DNA of 64,000 nucleotides from Tritrichomonas musculus (Eukaryota; Parabasalia; Tritrichomonadida; Tritrichomonadidae). Under the pieces are notes generated by a model, which did not search any database, was not told the origin of the DNA, and was given only the letters and a program-made list of their open reading frames with translations. The stretch spans positions 496,001-560,000 of the forward strand of contig JAPFFF010000023.1 of NCBI GenBank assembly GCA_039105265.1, written 5' to 3'. Position numbers and translations under genes: made by a program. Position 1 is the first letter of the stretch. Every line of letters begins with the position of its first letter. Shown here one piece after another: positions 17,778 through 28,712 of this stretch.

Positions 17778-19411
17778 GGGGAAACTGGGATTTGAAACTT
17801 TTTGAATATAATTTATATTTCTATACAAACTTTTTGATACACGATCTGAAAAGATCGATTAATTGCAAGTTCTCTGATAAATATTGTCCGATGAGAATTA
17901 TTATATAGGTTTTAAATATTCTGAAATTTATTATTATCTAAAAATTAATGAATGAAAGTAAAAACAAATAATAAAAAATATTGAAATTTGGATCTCGTCC
18001 GTGTAATAAAATAAATAGTTTTAATAATAATAGTAAAAAGTAACAATAATTTAAAACATTATTCAAGTAATTTTGCATGAAAAAACAATCACATTATAAA
18101 GTTATGAAACATTTAAGTTGGGTTTTGAGGTACTGAGATTTTTTTTCTGATGAGTTCTGGTGGTTCATATTAATCATGCAAAATCATATGATTATTTTAT
18201 ATTTATATTGGACGATTTTTTTCTTTTTAACCAATTGTATCCCTTCAAAAAATATGATTATTATATGATGATGAATTAGTTTTTGTATACAGGCTTTTGC
18301 AAGTTATTGAAAAACGATATTCATGGAAACATATATGTATTAAAAAAGATAAATAAATAGATGGAAATCAAACCAAACAATTGAACAAAAAATAAATTTG
18401 GATTTAAATATGTGCTTTTTTTTGTAATTATCATGAGAAAAGTGGGCTTAACTGAATTAATAATTTGAGATTTACTTCTACATCATTTGGACATTGATAA
18501 ATGCTGTTTGGAAACTTCAAAAATTAGAAGCGCGTTTAGAATTATTTATTTTATTTTTAATTGAAATTTTAAGAAAATTATCAAAAACATTGAAAAACTT
18601 TATTTTATCATTTTATTAATATCTTCTTATAATATATTAATTCAATTATTTTATAAAGGCAATCATTTTTTATTGCATTAATAATATATATATAAAAGAT
18701 TTTTGATTAAATATTATTTATTTATTTTTAATATAAATCTTTATTTTTTAATATAAAAATTGTTAATTCAGAAATTTTCTAATAATTTCTTATCGTTTTT
18801 ATTTTATAAACAACATTTATACTTAAAAACTCAATTTTTTATATTAATAATTGTATTATTTGTAATTAGAAAACATGATAAAAAATAAAATAGCTAGAAA
18901 TATTCAAAAAATTATGGAAATATAAAAATATAATAACTTTTTATGAAATAAAAATTGAAAGGAATAACAACTATTGAAAAATATAAAAAATATATTTATT
19001 TTGATATTTTATTTAAGTTAATATTGTTTTGTAACTATTTTAATTATAACATTGATTTCTCTTGATAAATATTCAATTCAATGTTTAAAAAATGACTCAT
19101 TTTCAAAATCGGTAAATTCACAGAAATATTAACATACTTGCCATCATCATGCGAAAAAAGGTTAAAATGAAAAATTTTAAGAAGATTTACCTTATTATAT
19201 AAGTGATAACATCATTTAATAAATATTCAGAAAAAAAGAATTAGAAATGGGTATAACTAATCAAAAATACGTTTGCTTGAATAATTTTATTGAAAACTCT
19301 AGAGTTTAATAGCATATAAGCATTTGTATGAATGATAAAATAGGAATAATACTTTTTATTCAATTTTTTTGAATATGCATTCAATTTGTTGATCGTTATC
19401 CTAGTTTCCCC
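17778..19411. mobile_element. 1.6-kb TTAA-flanked non-autonomous transposon in the tRNA array
   Basis: The ends are GGGGAAACTGGGAT and (reverse complement) GGGGAAACTAGGAT, 13/14 identical. Each is flanked by TTAA (17774-17777 and 19412-19415). The flanks join back into the array's long spacer (CAATTTAAAATGAAAAG), which shows the empty site. TTAA duplication suggests a piggyBac-type transposase in trans. The 1634-bp interior is AT-rich, with no reading frame worth reporting. Confidence 0.75.
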
Positions 19412-19665
19412 TTAAAAATGAAAAGTTTTCAATTTCGTCACACCTTGAATGAGATGATTTTCTGAAACTAATTATCAAAAGACAACATTAACAAGTGCCA
19501 GTCATTTCCGTTATGAAATCGTATTTTTCCGAAATCATAATGAACTTTTCCGTTATAATCCCAAAAAGACTGTATTAATAAGTATATCAACTCAAAAAAT
19601 TTATTTAGGTTTTTAATATTTTTTAATTATTATCATTATTATGTTAAAAAGAAGAATATATGTAA

Positions 19666-19737
19666 GGGAGATTGGTCTAAAGGTAGGGCACGCGCTCTGG
19701 GAGTGTGATGATCTAGGTTCGAATCCTAGGTCTCCCA
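19666..19737 (+). tRNA. tRNA-Pro(TGG), copy 5
   Basis: Same 72-nt gene with GTGTG on the 3' side of the anticodon stem, which turns a G-C pair into G-T but keeps the stem. T-run terminator present. Confidence 0.9.
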
Positions 19738-20011
19738 TTTTTTGATTTTATTTTTTGATTTTATTTTTATTTTTATTTTAACTTGAATTCTTTATTGATT
19801 CTTTTAAAGAATGATTTTTTATAAAAATTTAACGCATAAATCACATACTCTTAACAACCAATAATTGTATTTAATAGTTCATACCAGATTTCACTTATTT
19901 TATTATTATTAATATTTAAAAAAACTCAAAGAATCTTTTAATATTTTTTATATTTTTCAATTATTGTTATTGTCATTATCATTATTATGTTAAAAAGAAG
20001 AATATATGTAA

Positions 20012-20083
20012 GGGAGATTGGTCTAAAGGTAGGGCACGCGCTCTGGGAGCGTGATGATCTAGGTTCGAATCCTAGGTCTCCCA
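20012..20083 (+). tRNA. tRNA-Pro(TGG), copy 6
   Basis: Identical to copy 1; intact fold and T-run. The following short-type spacer is broken at 20229 by a TA-flanked element. Confidence 0.93.
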
Positions 20084-20229
20084 TTTTTTGCTTTTATTTT
20101 TTGTTTTTATTTTTTGTTTTTATTTTTATTTTAACTTGAATTCTTTATTGATTCTTTTAAAGAATGATTTTTTATAAAAATTTAACGCATAAATCACATA
20201 CTATTAACAACCAATAATTGTATTTAATA

Positions 20230-21758
20230 CCGTTAAAATTTTATAGGCATTTATTTTCCCGTGGTGTAAAATTTACGTTAAAAAAATTTTGCTCTCAATT
20301 CTTTCAATAAAGAATTGTCATTCTCAAAAAATTGATAGTGAAGGTTTTTTTGGATCTTTTTATCTTTAATTTATTCTTTTTTATGAAATAATTTAAAGAA
20401 AATAAATATTCCTTATTTTTTTTTTATTTCACAAAAACCGTCATTAATTCAAATTTGAAAGAGTGATCGTATTTTCATTATTTTTACAATAGACAAACAG
20501 ATCAAGTTTTCCCTGATTTTAGATCTTTAGGCTCAATATTAGACCAATTCACTTCAAGTTCATTCGAATCAAATCGTATCTCTTACCAGTTTGACATTTT
20601 TTTTCAATTATTTTCGATTTTTTTTTTTCTCAAACAGAATTTACCTTTAATTTTTAAAGAATCTCAAGAATTTTATTAGATATCGCTCAATATAATTTGG
20701 ATTTTGTCGCATACTTAGCTCATATTTCTTAACCCACATTCAAAACTCGTATCTCCAAATTTTTTAATAAAAATCTCATAGGATTTTACATATTTTATTC
20801 TTTGTACCTGTTTTTTCCTTTTTTGGCTTATTTTATCTCATTTTTTTTTTCATTTTAATTTCAATAGAATTATAATCTCTAAAATTTTCTTTATGATATT
20901 CAATCTTCTTCATAAACAAAGAATACTTTATGTTCTAAATAAAAAACATATTTTTTTCCTTTTAAATTCAACATTTTTCAATCAAATTTTTAAAAATTTT
21001 TAGAGTTATCAAAAATTTTAAAAAAATTTGATTGAAAAGTATGTGAAAAAATGCATTAAATATGAAAATAATTAAATAAATATATTTATTATAAAATATA
21101 ATTAACATTTTACTTTTTTAAACACGGTTTAAGCAGAAAAAAAATTTAAAAAAAAAATTATAAACGATCAAAAAATAAAATCTGTTCTTACTCAAGCTAT
21201 TGATAAACAATCATGAGTATTTTTTAATGTAGGAATTATCCTGCCGAATTCCTTAAAATCATTGAAAAAAAGTTGATTTATATGATTTTTTGTATGAACT
21301 TTTTGAGATAAACGAAAAGATAAAATCATATTTTCAAAATATGGCACAACTTTTATATAGAGCAGCATCTGTTAATCATAAGTGAAATAGATATGGGCTA
21401 TTTATATTGATCATATAAAAAGTTTTTTAAGATATGATATAATTCCATTTTTTGACTAGTTGAAATAAACATAGCTAAAAAATCTAATATTGGTATATAT
21501 CATAAATACAAAAGGATAATCTTTGACAACAATTATATCTTTCAAAATATCGCATTTTTAATCATAAAAAAATAATAAACGGAAATAAACGTAAAATTTT
21601 GATCAAGTTTTAAAAGAATTGAGAGGCTAAAAAAAGAATTGTCTTTTTTTGAATAGCCAAAAATTTTTCACTCTCAAATTTTTTCTGAACAATTCATTGA
21701 ATTTTCTTAACGTAAATTTTACACCACGCGAAAATAAATGTATATAAAATTTTAACGG
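20230..21758. mobile_element. 1.5-kb TA-flanked element with ~50-bp terminal inverted repeats
   Basis: The left end (20230-20281) starts CCGTTAAAATTTTATA and the right end is its reverse complement over about 52 bp with only a few mismatches; both contain CGTGGTGTAAAATTTACG. TA flanks both sides (20228-20229 and 21759-21760), and the flanks rejoin to TTTAATAGTTCATACC of the array's short spacer. This is a Tc1/mariner-type target duplication. No frame longer than about 60 codons exists inside, so it is non-autonomous. Confidence 0.85.
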
Positions 21759-21895
21759 TAGTTCATACCAGATTTCACTTATTTTATTATTATTAATATT
21801 TAAAAAAACTCAAAAAATCTATTTAGGTTTTTTATATTTTTCAATTATTGTTATTGTCATTATCATTATTATGTTAAAAAGAAGAATATATGTAA

Positions 21896-21967
21896 GGGAT
21901 ATTGGTCTAAAGGTAGGGCACGCGCTCTGGGAGTGTGATGATCTAGGTTCGAATCCTAGGTCTCCCA
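21896..21967 (+). tRNA. tRNA-Pro(TGG), copy 7, acceptor-stem mismatch
   Basis: Same gene, but the acceptor strand is GGGATAT rather than GGGAGAT, giving a T-C mismatch at pair 5-68. It also has the GTGTG anticodon-stem variant. It may be weak or dead. Confidence 0.8.
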
Positions 21968-22413
21968 TTTTTTGCTTTTGTTTTTTGTTTTTATTTGAAT
22001 TCTTTATTCTTTTCTTTGAAATATTTATAAAATATTTATTTCAAATTAAGTTTGATAATCAAAATTATAAAGACTTTGACTCATAAATTGCATACTTTTA
22101 ACATCGAATAATTTTATTTGAGAGTTCGTTCTAAATTTCATTTAATTATTTTTATTGACAACTTTTTCAATTTAAAATGAAAAGTTTTCAATTTCGTCAC
22201 ACCTTGAATGAGATGATTTTCTGAAACTAATTATCAAAAGACAACATTAACAAGTGCCAGTCATTCAAATCATCTGGCAGACATCATTTCGCTGAAATTT
22301 ATGATTCACTGATCAATATAAAATTTATGATTTAAAAAAAATAGTTATCAACTCAAAAATTCTTTTTATTTTTTAAATTATATCTATTGTGTTAAAAAGA
22401 AGAATATATGTAA

Positions 22414-22485
22414 GGGAGATTGGTCTAAAGGTAGGGCACGCGCTCTGGGAGTGTGATGATCTAGGTTCGAATCCTAGGTCTCCCA
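22414..22485 (+). tRNA. tRNA-Pro(TGG), copy 8
   Basis: 72-nt gene with the GTGTG anticodon-stem variant, otherwise as copy 1. T-run terminator present. Confidence 0.9.
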
Positions 22486-22759
22486 TTTTTTGATTTTATT
22501 TTTTGATTTTATTTTTATTTTTATTTTAACTTGAATTCTTTATTGATTCTTTTAAAGAATGATTTTTTATAAAAATTTAACGCATAAATCACATACTCTT
22601 AACAACCAATAATTGTATTTAATAGTTCATACCAGATTTCACTTATTTTATTATTATTAATATTTAAAAAAACTCAAAAAATCTATTTAGGTTTTTTATA
22701 TTTTTCAATTATTGTTATTGTCATTATCATTATTATGTTAAAAAGAAGAATATATGTAA

Positions 22760-22831
22760 GGGAGATTGGTCTAAAGGTAGGGCACGCGCTCTGGGAGTGT
22801 GATGATCTAGGTTCGAATCCTAGGTCTCCCA
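22760..22831 (+). tRNA. tRNA-Pro(TGG), copy 9 (last of the array)
   Basis: 72-nt gene with the GTGTG variant. The array ends about 30 bases later, where the spacer TTTTTATTTG is joined to unrelated ACCGAAGGTC. Confidence 0.9.
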
Positions 22832-22861
22832 TTTTTTGCTTTTGTTTTTGTTTTTATTTGA

Positions 22862-24300
22862 CCGAAGGTCTAAAATCACAGTAATTACATACGACGATAT
22901 TTTTCATAAACTTCTTTAAATTCATTAACGTTTTATTAATATAAAGTTACTCATCATTTCATTTATGTTAATTTAACTGTTTAGCAAAGTTTTTCATAAA
23001 ATTAGAGAAATAATGACTTTAATGATTTCAGGAGTTCAAATAATCAATGTCTTCACCGATGTTATAATTTATGATTTCTGGATGTCAAAATCATTAATGA
23101 TTCATCAGTTGTTTCATTGACGTACCGTAACTCCAATTATATAACTAACTGTTAATAATTATTAAAATTTAAGTTTTATAATCAGAAATGGTTATAAGAA
23201 TTGAATAAATTCTATATATTATGTTTTTCGATGCATTTCCTCACGAACGGAGCACAAACAGTTAACTTCCAGGTGATTGGGCAATAATAAAACTAACAAC
23301 AACTAATATGAGTCCAGAATTACTATTATTAATCCAAGTAATTTGTTTAAACAAATTACTTGATAATTATTAATACTTTAATAGAAATTTTTACCATTTA
23401 AAAAACATTAATAATATTAAATAATAAATATATGTCATTCAAATGATTTTTCATAAATGATATTCTTATTAAAATATTTTTTCAAAACATTGAATCACAA
23501 AAATAGGGCATTTTGAAGAAATTTCACAAAGAGTTATCTTTCTTGATGCGAAGCTAAAAAAATAGCTTTAAACCAAATCATTTATTGCAATTTTTAAAAG
23601 TAAGAGCAAAAGATCAATTTAAATCTATACCAACTTTTTTTATTATCGACTTTTTGAAAAAAAATCAGAAAAAGTTCTAAATTTTTTATGTTGTATCTAG
23701 GATCTATAGTTCATACCCAATTTTATTATAATTATTAATATTGAAGAAAATAAAAGTAGCATTTTTTTTTTTTTTTTTTTTGAAAAAAAATCTTCAAAAA
23801 GTTGCAGCCATTACTATGGTAATTGAAAAGAATTCCAGTTTCTGCTAAATCTAAATACATTATTTTTGCTCTCTTAACTCTCTATATCTCTGTTTTTCTT
23901 GATATTTATAAAGTAACTTTTTGAAAAAATATTAATCGTTTAAAAAACAAGACAATCAAAAAGTTGCGTGGCACAAAAAAATAAAAACATAAATATCCTA
24001 TAAAATCTTTTTATATATCATTATTTATTTAGAATTTTATATATAAATATTATATAAATAAATATAAATACAAAAATATCAGTATAAATATTTTATTGCA
24101 GAGTAATTATATAAATTTTCATCAGTTTAAAAGATTATATATAAAATAGGAAGATACACTGAAATTAGGAATATATCCTTATTTAAAATTAATAAATATA
24201 AAACGAAATAAAATAAAATAATAATAATAATTTTATTATTGTTTATAACCCAGTAAAAATTGATATAAGCAAAATTATTTCAATCTTGTCATGTTATTGA
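22862..24300. other. AT-rich spacer with a fragment of a dispersed repeat
   Basis: No gene seen. Near 23820-23841 the word AATTGAAAAGAATTCCAGTT matches, in inverse orientation, the edge of the hairpin element at 34283-34304, so a fragment of that family may be here. A long T-run occurs at about 23763-23782. Confidence 0.4.
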
Positions 24301-24319
24301 ATTCATATCACAATTATAT

Positions 24320-25051
24320 ATGAATTCGCCATCACACTACCGAAAAACTAAAGAAAGACAATCTTCCTCAGTTGATACCAAGCGTAATTTAGAGATGATG
24401 AAACCTTTCTTTGATTTCATCCAAAAAATAGGTGGTCCTAACGTTATTGAAAATTTTATTGAAGATCTTAAGAACAATGCTTTATATGACAAAAAGTTAA
24501 AAAATAGACCTAATGCGCATATCACAAAAAAAGATCTGAAAACAATGTTACCTTTCTTGTTTGATAAATTAGAACCAAATTCCAAAAAATCAAGACGTTC
24601 TCTAGATAGAATAGGAGAACCATATAAGAACATCATTTTGACATATTTTGCCTATAAATATCCAAAAGATCTTTTAGATAGCATTGACACATTTCCTTTT
24701 ATTTACAAATTAAAAGATTTTTCGCATGTTAAAGAACAATGGAAACAAAGAATTAGTCGCATTCAATGTATTTCATCACGAAATAAGAAAACTGTTAATT
24801 CAACAACTGATAATTCTCCATTCCTTCAAGAAAACCAAACAAAAATACTTGAAAATTATACTGATGATATAATAATCTCAGATGGAACAGGTCCGGAAGA
24901 TGATTTTAATTCTATTTACATTTTTGAAGATGATGATTTTAGCTCAAATTGCATTTTTGAAAGTGATTATGATGATTCCTTTCAATTTACAATGGATGCC
25001 TCCAATGATGTTGTAAAAAACTGTTTTTGGCAGGCGATAAGTCCATTGTGA
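24320..25051 (+). CDS. Unknown protein with acidic C-terminal tail (243 aa)
   Basis: I do not recognise a family. Residues 1-155 are basic and helical (e.g. EPYKNIILTYFAYKYPKDLL), which may form a small alpha-helical domain. Residues ~160-240 are rich in Asp, Glu, Ser and Asn (DDDFSSNCIFESDYDDSFQF) and look disordered. This basic-head, acidic-tail layout resembles the IBD-like proteins further along the window and could suit a DNA-binding regulator, but no motif is shared, so that is only a guess. No signal peptide or membrane segment. The start ATG follows Inr-like TCATA and TCACA words by about 11-18 bases, which supports a real, expressed gene. Confidence 0.7.
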   Translation: MNSPSHYRKTKERQSSSVDTKRNLEMMKPFFDFIQKIGGPNVIENFIEDLKNNALYDKKLKNRPNAHITKKDLKTMLPFLFDKLEPNSKKSRRSLDRIGEPYKNIILTYFAYKYPKDLLDSIDTFPFIYKLKDFSHVKEQWKQRISRIQCISSRNKKTVNSTTDNSPFLQENQTKILENYTDDIIISDGTGPEDDFNSIYIFEDDDFSSNCIFESDYDDSFQFTMDASNDVVKNCFWQAISPL

Positions 25052-26330
25052 ATTCAATAATCATAATCATTTAAAATTTGAACAATGAGAATAATAAAAA
25101 TTTTTTCTCGATATATTTTAATTTATTTATTTATTTTAAGGTGGCACTGGGTGGGTCAAAAATAGAAAAATGGGTCAAATATCCTCTCAATTTTTTCAAT
25201 TATTACCGATTAAAAAAGGTCAAATAATTTTATTTTTTTTTTTTTTTTTTTGGCGAAAAATGTTGTCGAGCGGGGTGGGAAGAGGTGAGAGAGATAATAA
25301 ATAAATATTATAAAATATTGATCGTTGATGTCTTTTTTTACCTAAAATAAAACAGGTATTTTTATTGGGTTAATCAAATTCATTATTTCATATATTTTGA
25401 ATTTTCCCTAATTATTTTGTTTAATTCATTTTGCTTGTATTTTTTTCTCATCTTATTGATATTTAAAATTTTGAAGAATTTCAGTTAAAAGCAGAAAATA
25501 ATAAAATTATGATAGTACGAATGCAGTATTTAGCTCTTGAATGCGTTTAACAAAGTTTTAAATTAATATAAATAATATTTTAAATAGTATAAAAAAAAAT
25601 AAGGCATAGTGTTGAGTCGAACAAGCGGTATCTTATTACAATTGTTCCACATAGAAAATTTATGTCAAATTTTCCTAAACCATAAAAAGAGAAAATTTCA
25701 AATAAAATGCCAATTCATCGTATAATTCCTATCTCATTTTAACAAAATCATATGACTTTACCTCAAAAAAAGTTTTGAAATGAAAATTGTTGCAAAAATA
25801 ATGATCAATATATGAAAAAAAATGATAATATTTATCAGATGATTGAATATTTTAATGTTTAAAAAAAAGTTGTATTTAAAATTTTGTTTATGTCATATAA
25901 TAATAATTTTAGAAATACATTTCATATTTAGCGATGAAAAGCTAAATAATAATATGATAATAAAGATATCTTTAATTATTACTATTTTAATTCTTAAATA
26001 ACCTTTTAACTTTATAGTATAGCATCCTGTTAATAACAAGAATTCTTTTTTGTCACTAAGAGCAACCGTTAATTTTTTTTTTTTTTTTCAAAAATCGTAA
26101 TCGTAATATCTTGTGGCGGTTTAGGTCAATATTGACCTTGTATCGTACCATAAAAAAAAAAGTCTGGAACTTTTTTGAACTTTTGCAAAAAAAAGCATGG
26201 ATACTTTATTTGTTAATCATTGTAAATAGAAAAAACATGATTTAGTCAAACAATTTTTGATCAAATAATTAAGAAAATATTTCAAAATACATTACTTATT
26301 GAACTAAAATTCTGTCTATGTACATTTTGC

Positions 26331-26374
<44 letters not shown>

Positions 26375-26620
26375 TTCTTATATCATATTTGTTGAAGAGA
26401 TTACAAATAAAATTAAATCATTTTATTAAAGCAATTGATTTACCATCATAAAAAATTCAAAAGAAAAATTAATGTAGTAAATGCTAAGCGTGATTTTTCG
26501 ATGATTGTCCATGTCATTCAAAAAAAAATTACTATAAATGTACTATAAAGAAAATTGAGAGGATTCAATTATTTCTGAATAAGTAAAAGAATTCAATTGA
26601 AAATTAAAAAAAAAAAAAAA
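25052..26620. other. Intergenic spacer with (TA)n tract and repeated GTGGCGGTTTAGGTCAA word
   Basis: No gene seen. A GTGG-rich patch lies at 25140-25300. The word GTGGCGGTTTAGGTCAA occurs near 26114 and again near 27422, on either side of the cupin and tRNA-Tyr genes, each time shortly after a homopolymer run. A (TA)n microsatellite lies at about 26333-26370. Confidence 0.45.
26333..26370. repeat. (TA)n microsatellite
   Basis: About 18 uninterrupted TA units. Confidence 0.9.
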
Positions 26621-26627
26621 ATATAGA

Positions 26628-26637
26628 TCACTTCACT
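26628..26637 (+). promoter_or_regulatory. Doubled Inr-like element before the cupin gene
   Basis: TCACTTCACT contains two TCAYW matches, 20-29 bases before the ATG at 26657. The 12-mer ATCACTTCACTT also occurs before the IBD-like gene at 40723. Confidence 0.45.
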
Positions 26638-26656
26638 TTTATTTTAGTTGAAACAA

Positions 26657-27109
26657 ATGTCTATTAAAACAGTTGCTGAAGGCTCAAATTACACAGCAAT
26701 CAACATCGGCAAGCTCTGCGACCTAAGCAAACATGAACTCTAAGGACCAGATGGAAAAGTGATGTGTACAGGCAAAGTTTTCCTCAGCCAATCTGCAAAA
26801 ATGACAGGATCCGAAATATCATACACAGCGATCCAGCCTGGTGGAACAACGCCATTCTTCCATCTGCATCACAAGCATGAAGAAGTATACTTGATCATTT
26901 CAGGATCAGGCGAATATCAAATTGAAGACAAAGTTTTCCCGATTGAGGAAGGATCGGTTGTTCGTGTTGGAACAGAAGCAAGCCGAGGATTAAAGAATAC
27001 AGGAAAAGTTCCACTTGTTTACCTTTGCGTCCAAACGACAGAAAATTCATACAAAGGAGATATTTCTAATGAATATGAAATAACAAAAACGGAACCAAAG
27101 TTCCATTAA
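26657..27109 (+). pseudogene. Small cupin-domain protein gene with one in-frame stop
   Basis: The frame from ATG 26657 gives 28 residues (MSIKTVAEGSNYTAI...), then TAA at 26741-26743, and continues without a break as GPDGKVMCTGKVFLS to the end (27109). Apart from that stop it is a complete bacterial-type cupin of about 150 residues. Motif 1 is intact, with metal-binding histidines and glutamate in HLHHKHEEVYLIISGSG; motif 2 is the looser EEGSVVRVG...RGLKNTG. Such proteins bind a metal and act in sugar or small-molecule metabolism, but the substrate is unknown. The base composition is less AT-rich than its surroundings, which fits transfer from a bacterium. Either the stop makes it a very young pseudogene, or a shorter protein starts at ATG 26762, or the stop is a sequencing error. 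Confidence 0.75.
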
Positions 27110-27210
27110 ATAAAATATGACAAGATCAAATTATTTTTTTTTTTTTATTTAAAATTGAAAGAATACTTTTGTAATATTTTATTAATTTTAAAGACAAATA
27201 ATATATAGAA

Positions 27211-27298
27211 CTGCCTTTAGTATAATTGGTAAGAACATGTGACTGTAAAAATGTTTATGGTAATCACAAAGATGCTGGTTCGAGTCCGGCGGGGCAGA
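27211..27298 (+). tRNA. tRNA-Tyr(GTA) with a ~14-nt intron
   Basis: The acceptor CTGCCTT pairs with GGGGCAG, followed by discriminator A. The anticodon stem TGTGA/TCACA encloses CTGTAAA (anticodon GTA) plus about 14 extra bases ending TATGGTAA. The T arm is GCTGG-TTCGAGT-CCGGC, and a T-run terminator follows. The intron lies just 3' of the anticodon, as in most eukaryotic tRNA-Tyr genes. The D stem has one A-A mismatch. Confidence 0.85.
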
Positions 27299-27581
27299 TT
27301 TTTTTGATTTTTTTTTAAAATATACAAATAAAAAATTGAAAAAAACTATTTAAACATTCCTGTTAAAATTATTATTCCACAAAAAAATAAAAAAAAAAAA
27401 AAAAAAAAAAGTAATCTCCCGTGGCGGTTTAGGTCAAATTGAACTAAAGAAAACATCAACAATGAAATAAAAAAGATAATATCAACAATGAGTAAAATAA
27501 AAAAACAAGAATCATTATAAAAAATATCAATTAAATAATCTTTAATGAGACCTTATCAATAGAATTTGTAGTTATTGGCCT

Positions 27582-28706
27582 TCACTGGCACTTTTTAGTC
27601 AATATCTGAGCTCCACTCTCCCTGTATTCCTCGCTCTTTATAGCGAGCTCTGCGAAATCAGGAAGAGAAGCGAAAGCAGCAGCACCCATCCAAGCAGCAT
27701 AATTTCTATTTGCAGGTGCCACAAGGTTAATTTTAGTTGATTTATTGACCATTCCTTTCAATTCCGATTCAAATCTTTCAGGGAGCCCCTTAAAAAGTGA
27801 CGAACCGCCACACAACACAATGTTATCAAAAAGTTGGTTCTGAACGTTACTCTCACATTTCATAACCGTTTCATACACCAATTTTTGAAGGCTTAAATGG
27901 TCGAGATTATTAATTTGAGGGCTGAAGAGAAGTTCAGGGCAATTGTATCGTTCATCAGAAATTTTGAATTCATCACCATCTTGTGTTTGATAGGATGTAT
28001 CACATTCATGTGAACCGTTATTTTTTTTGACCTCATTTTCGAAGTCCAAAGCGACGTATCCAAGTTTTTCTTTAACTTCATTTGCGACCAAATTAGCACT
28101 CAATTCTGACAAAGCACATCCTCTTTCTTTCAATGCTTTCAAAAAGTAGTCCGTGATCGTTTTACCGCCAAAATTTTGAGTGGTCATAGCAGAGCTGACA
28201 ATGCTGCCTTCAACTACTGGAACAATTTGTGTCATTTCATAACCGATATCAACCGAAATTCCAGTTTTTTGACCACTCGAATAAATTGAGAAAATCGGCT
28301 GTTTTCCAAGATAAAAAGAAGGAACTTGGAATGTTTCAAAAATGACTTGAAGTAACTTTTCTCGTTGCCTTTGATCTGATCTTGATGATTCTGTAAGGAT
28401 GAGCGGATGCTCGGCGTAATTGACGCGAAGTTCGTCTTCAAAAGTGTATCGTAAAAGTGTCGTAAAATCGTTCCAATTTGCAATAAAACCATATTTAATT
28501 GGATATTGAATATTTAAAAGACCGATTTTGGACATGGCTTGATTGCCTGCATAAGTGTCTTGGTCCTTACGACCAATGAATGATCCTTTATGTCTAAGAT
28601 TACCAACTATGGATGGAAATTCTGATCGTGGCTTTTTATCGGTGGAGAATCCTGCTTTACAATAACCTGAACCAATATCAACTACAATTGTTTCGGCAGT
28701 ATCCAT
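27582..28706 (-). CDS. Divergent actin or actin-related protein (374 aa)
   Basis: Actin fold with normal length (actin 375). Phosphate loop 1 is DIGSGYCKAGF, loop 2 DIGYEMTQIVP, and the adenosine motif VLCGGSSLFKGLPERF. The catalytic glutamine region is kept as GKQPIFSIYSSG, while the loop-2 histidine of actin is replaced by Gln. The C-terminus ESGAQILTKKC is actin-like. The hydrophobic and DNase-loop segments are divergent (e.g. RKDQDTYAGNQAMSK), so this is not a conventional, highly conserved actin. It is better called an actin-related protein, perhaps lineage-specific. The start is the only suitable ATG. The DNA from about 8 bases upstream of the ATG outward is shared with 33131 onward, so a segmental duplication has its edge in this gene's promoter. 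Confidence 0.85.
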   Translation of the reverse strand: MDTAETIVVDIGSGYCKAGFSTDKKPRSEFPSIVGNLRHKGSFIGRKDQDTYAGNQAMSKIGLLNIQYPIKYGFIANWNDFTTLLRYTFEDELRVNYAEHPLILTESSRSDQRQREKLLQVIFETFQVPSFYLGKQPIFSIYSSGQKTGISVDIGYEMTQIVPVVEGSIVSSAMTTQNFGGKTITDYFLKALKERGCALSELSANLVANEVKEKLGYVALDFENEVKKNNGSHECDTSYQTQDGDEFKISDERYNCPELLFSPQINNLDHLSLQKLVYETVMKCESNVQNQLFDNIVLCGGSSLFKGLPERFESELKGMVNKSTKINLVAPANRNYAAWMGAAAFASLPDFAELAIKSEEYRESGAQILTKKCQ

Positions 28707-28712
28707 TTTTTA

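Larger units (their letters stand above)
11100..22860 (+). repeat. Tandem tRNA-Pro array with two spacer types, heavily interrupted
   Basis: Nine tRNA-Pro(TGG) copies occur at start-to-start spacings of 346 bp (11143 to 11489, 19666 to 20012, 22414 to 22760) or 518-519 bp (11489 to 12008, 12008 to 12527, 21896 to 22414), all on the plus strand. The block just before each tRNA (TTAAAAAGAAGAAT and about 9 more bases) is constant. The short spacer contains TAACGCATAAATCACATACT. The long spacer contains a copy of the 3' end of the RCC1-kinase gene plus its downstream flank. Several insertions (12579-13101, about 13197-17757, 17778-19411, 20230-21758) break the array but leave unit sequence on both sides. 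Confidence 0.85.
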
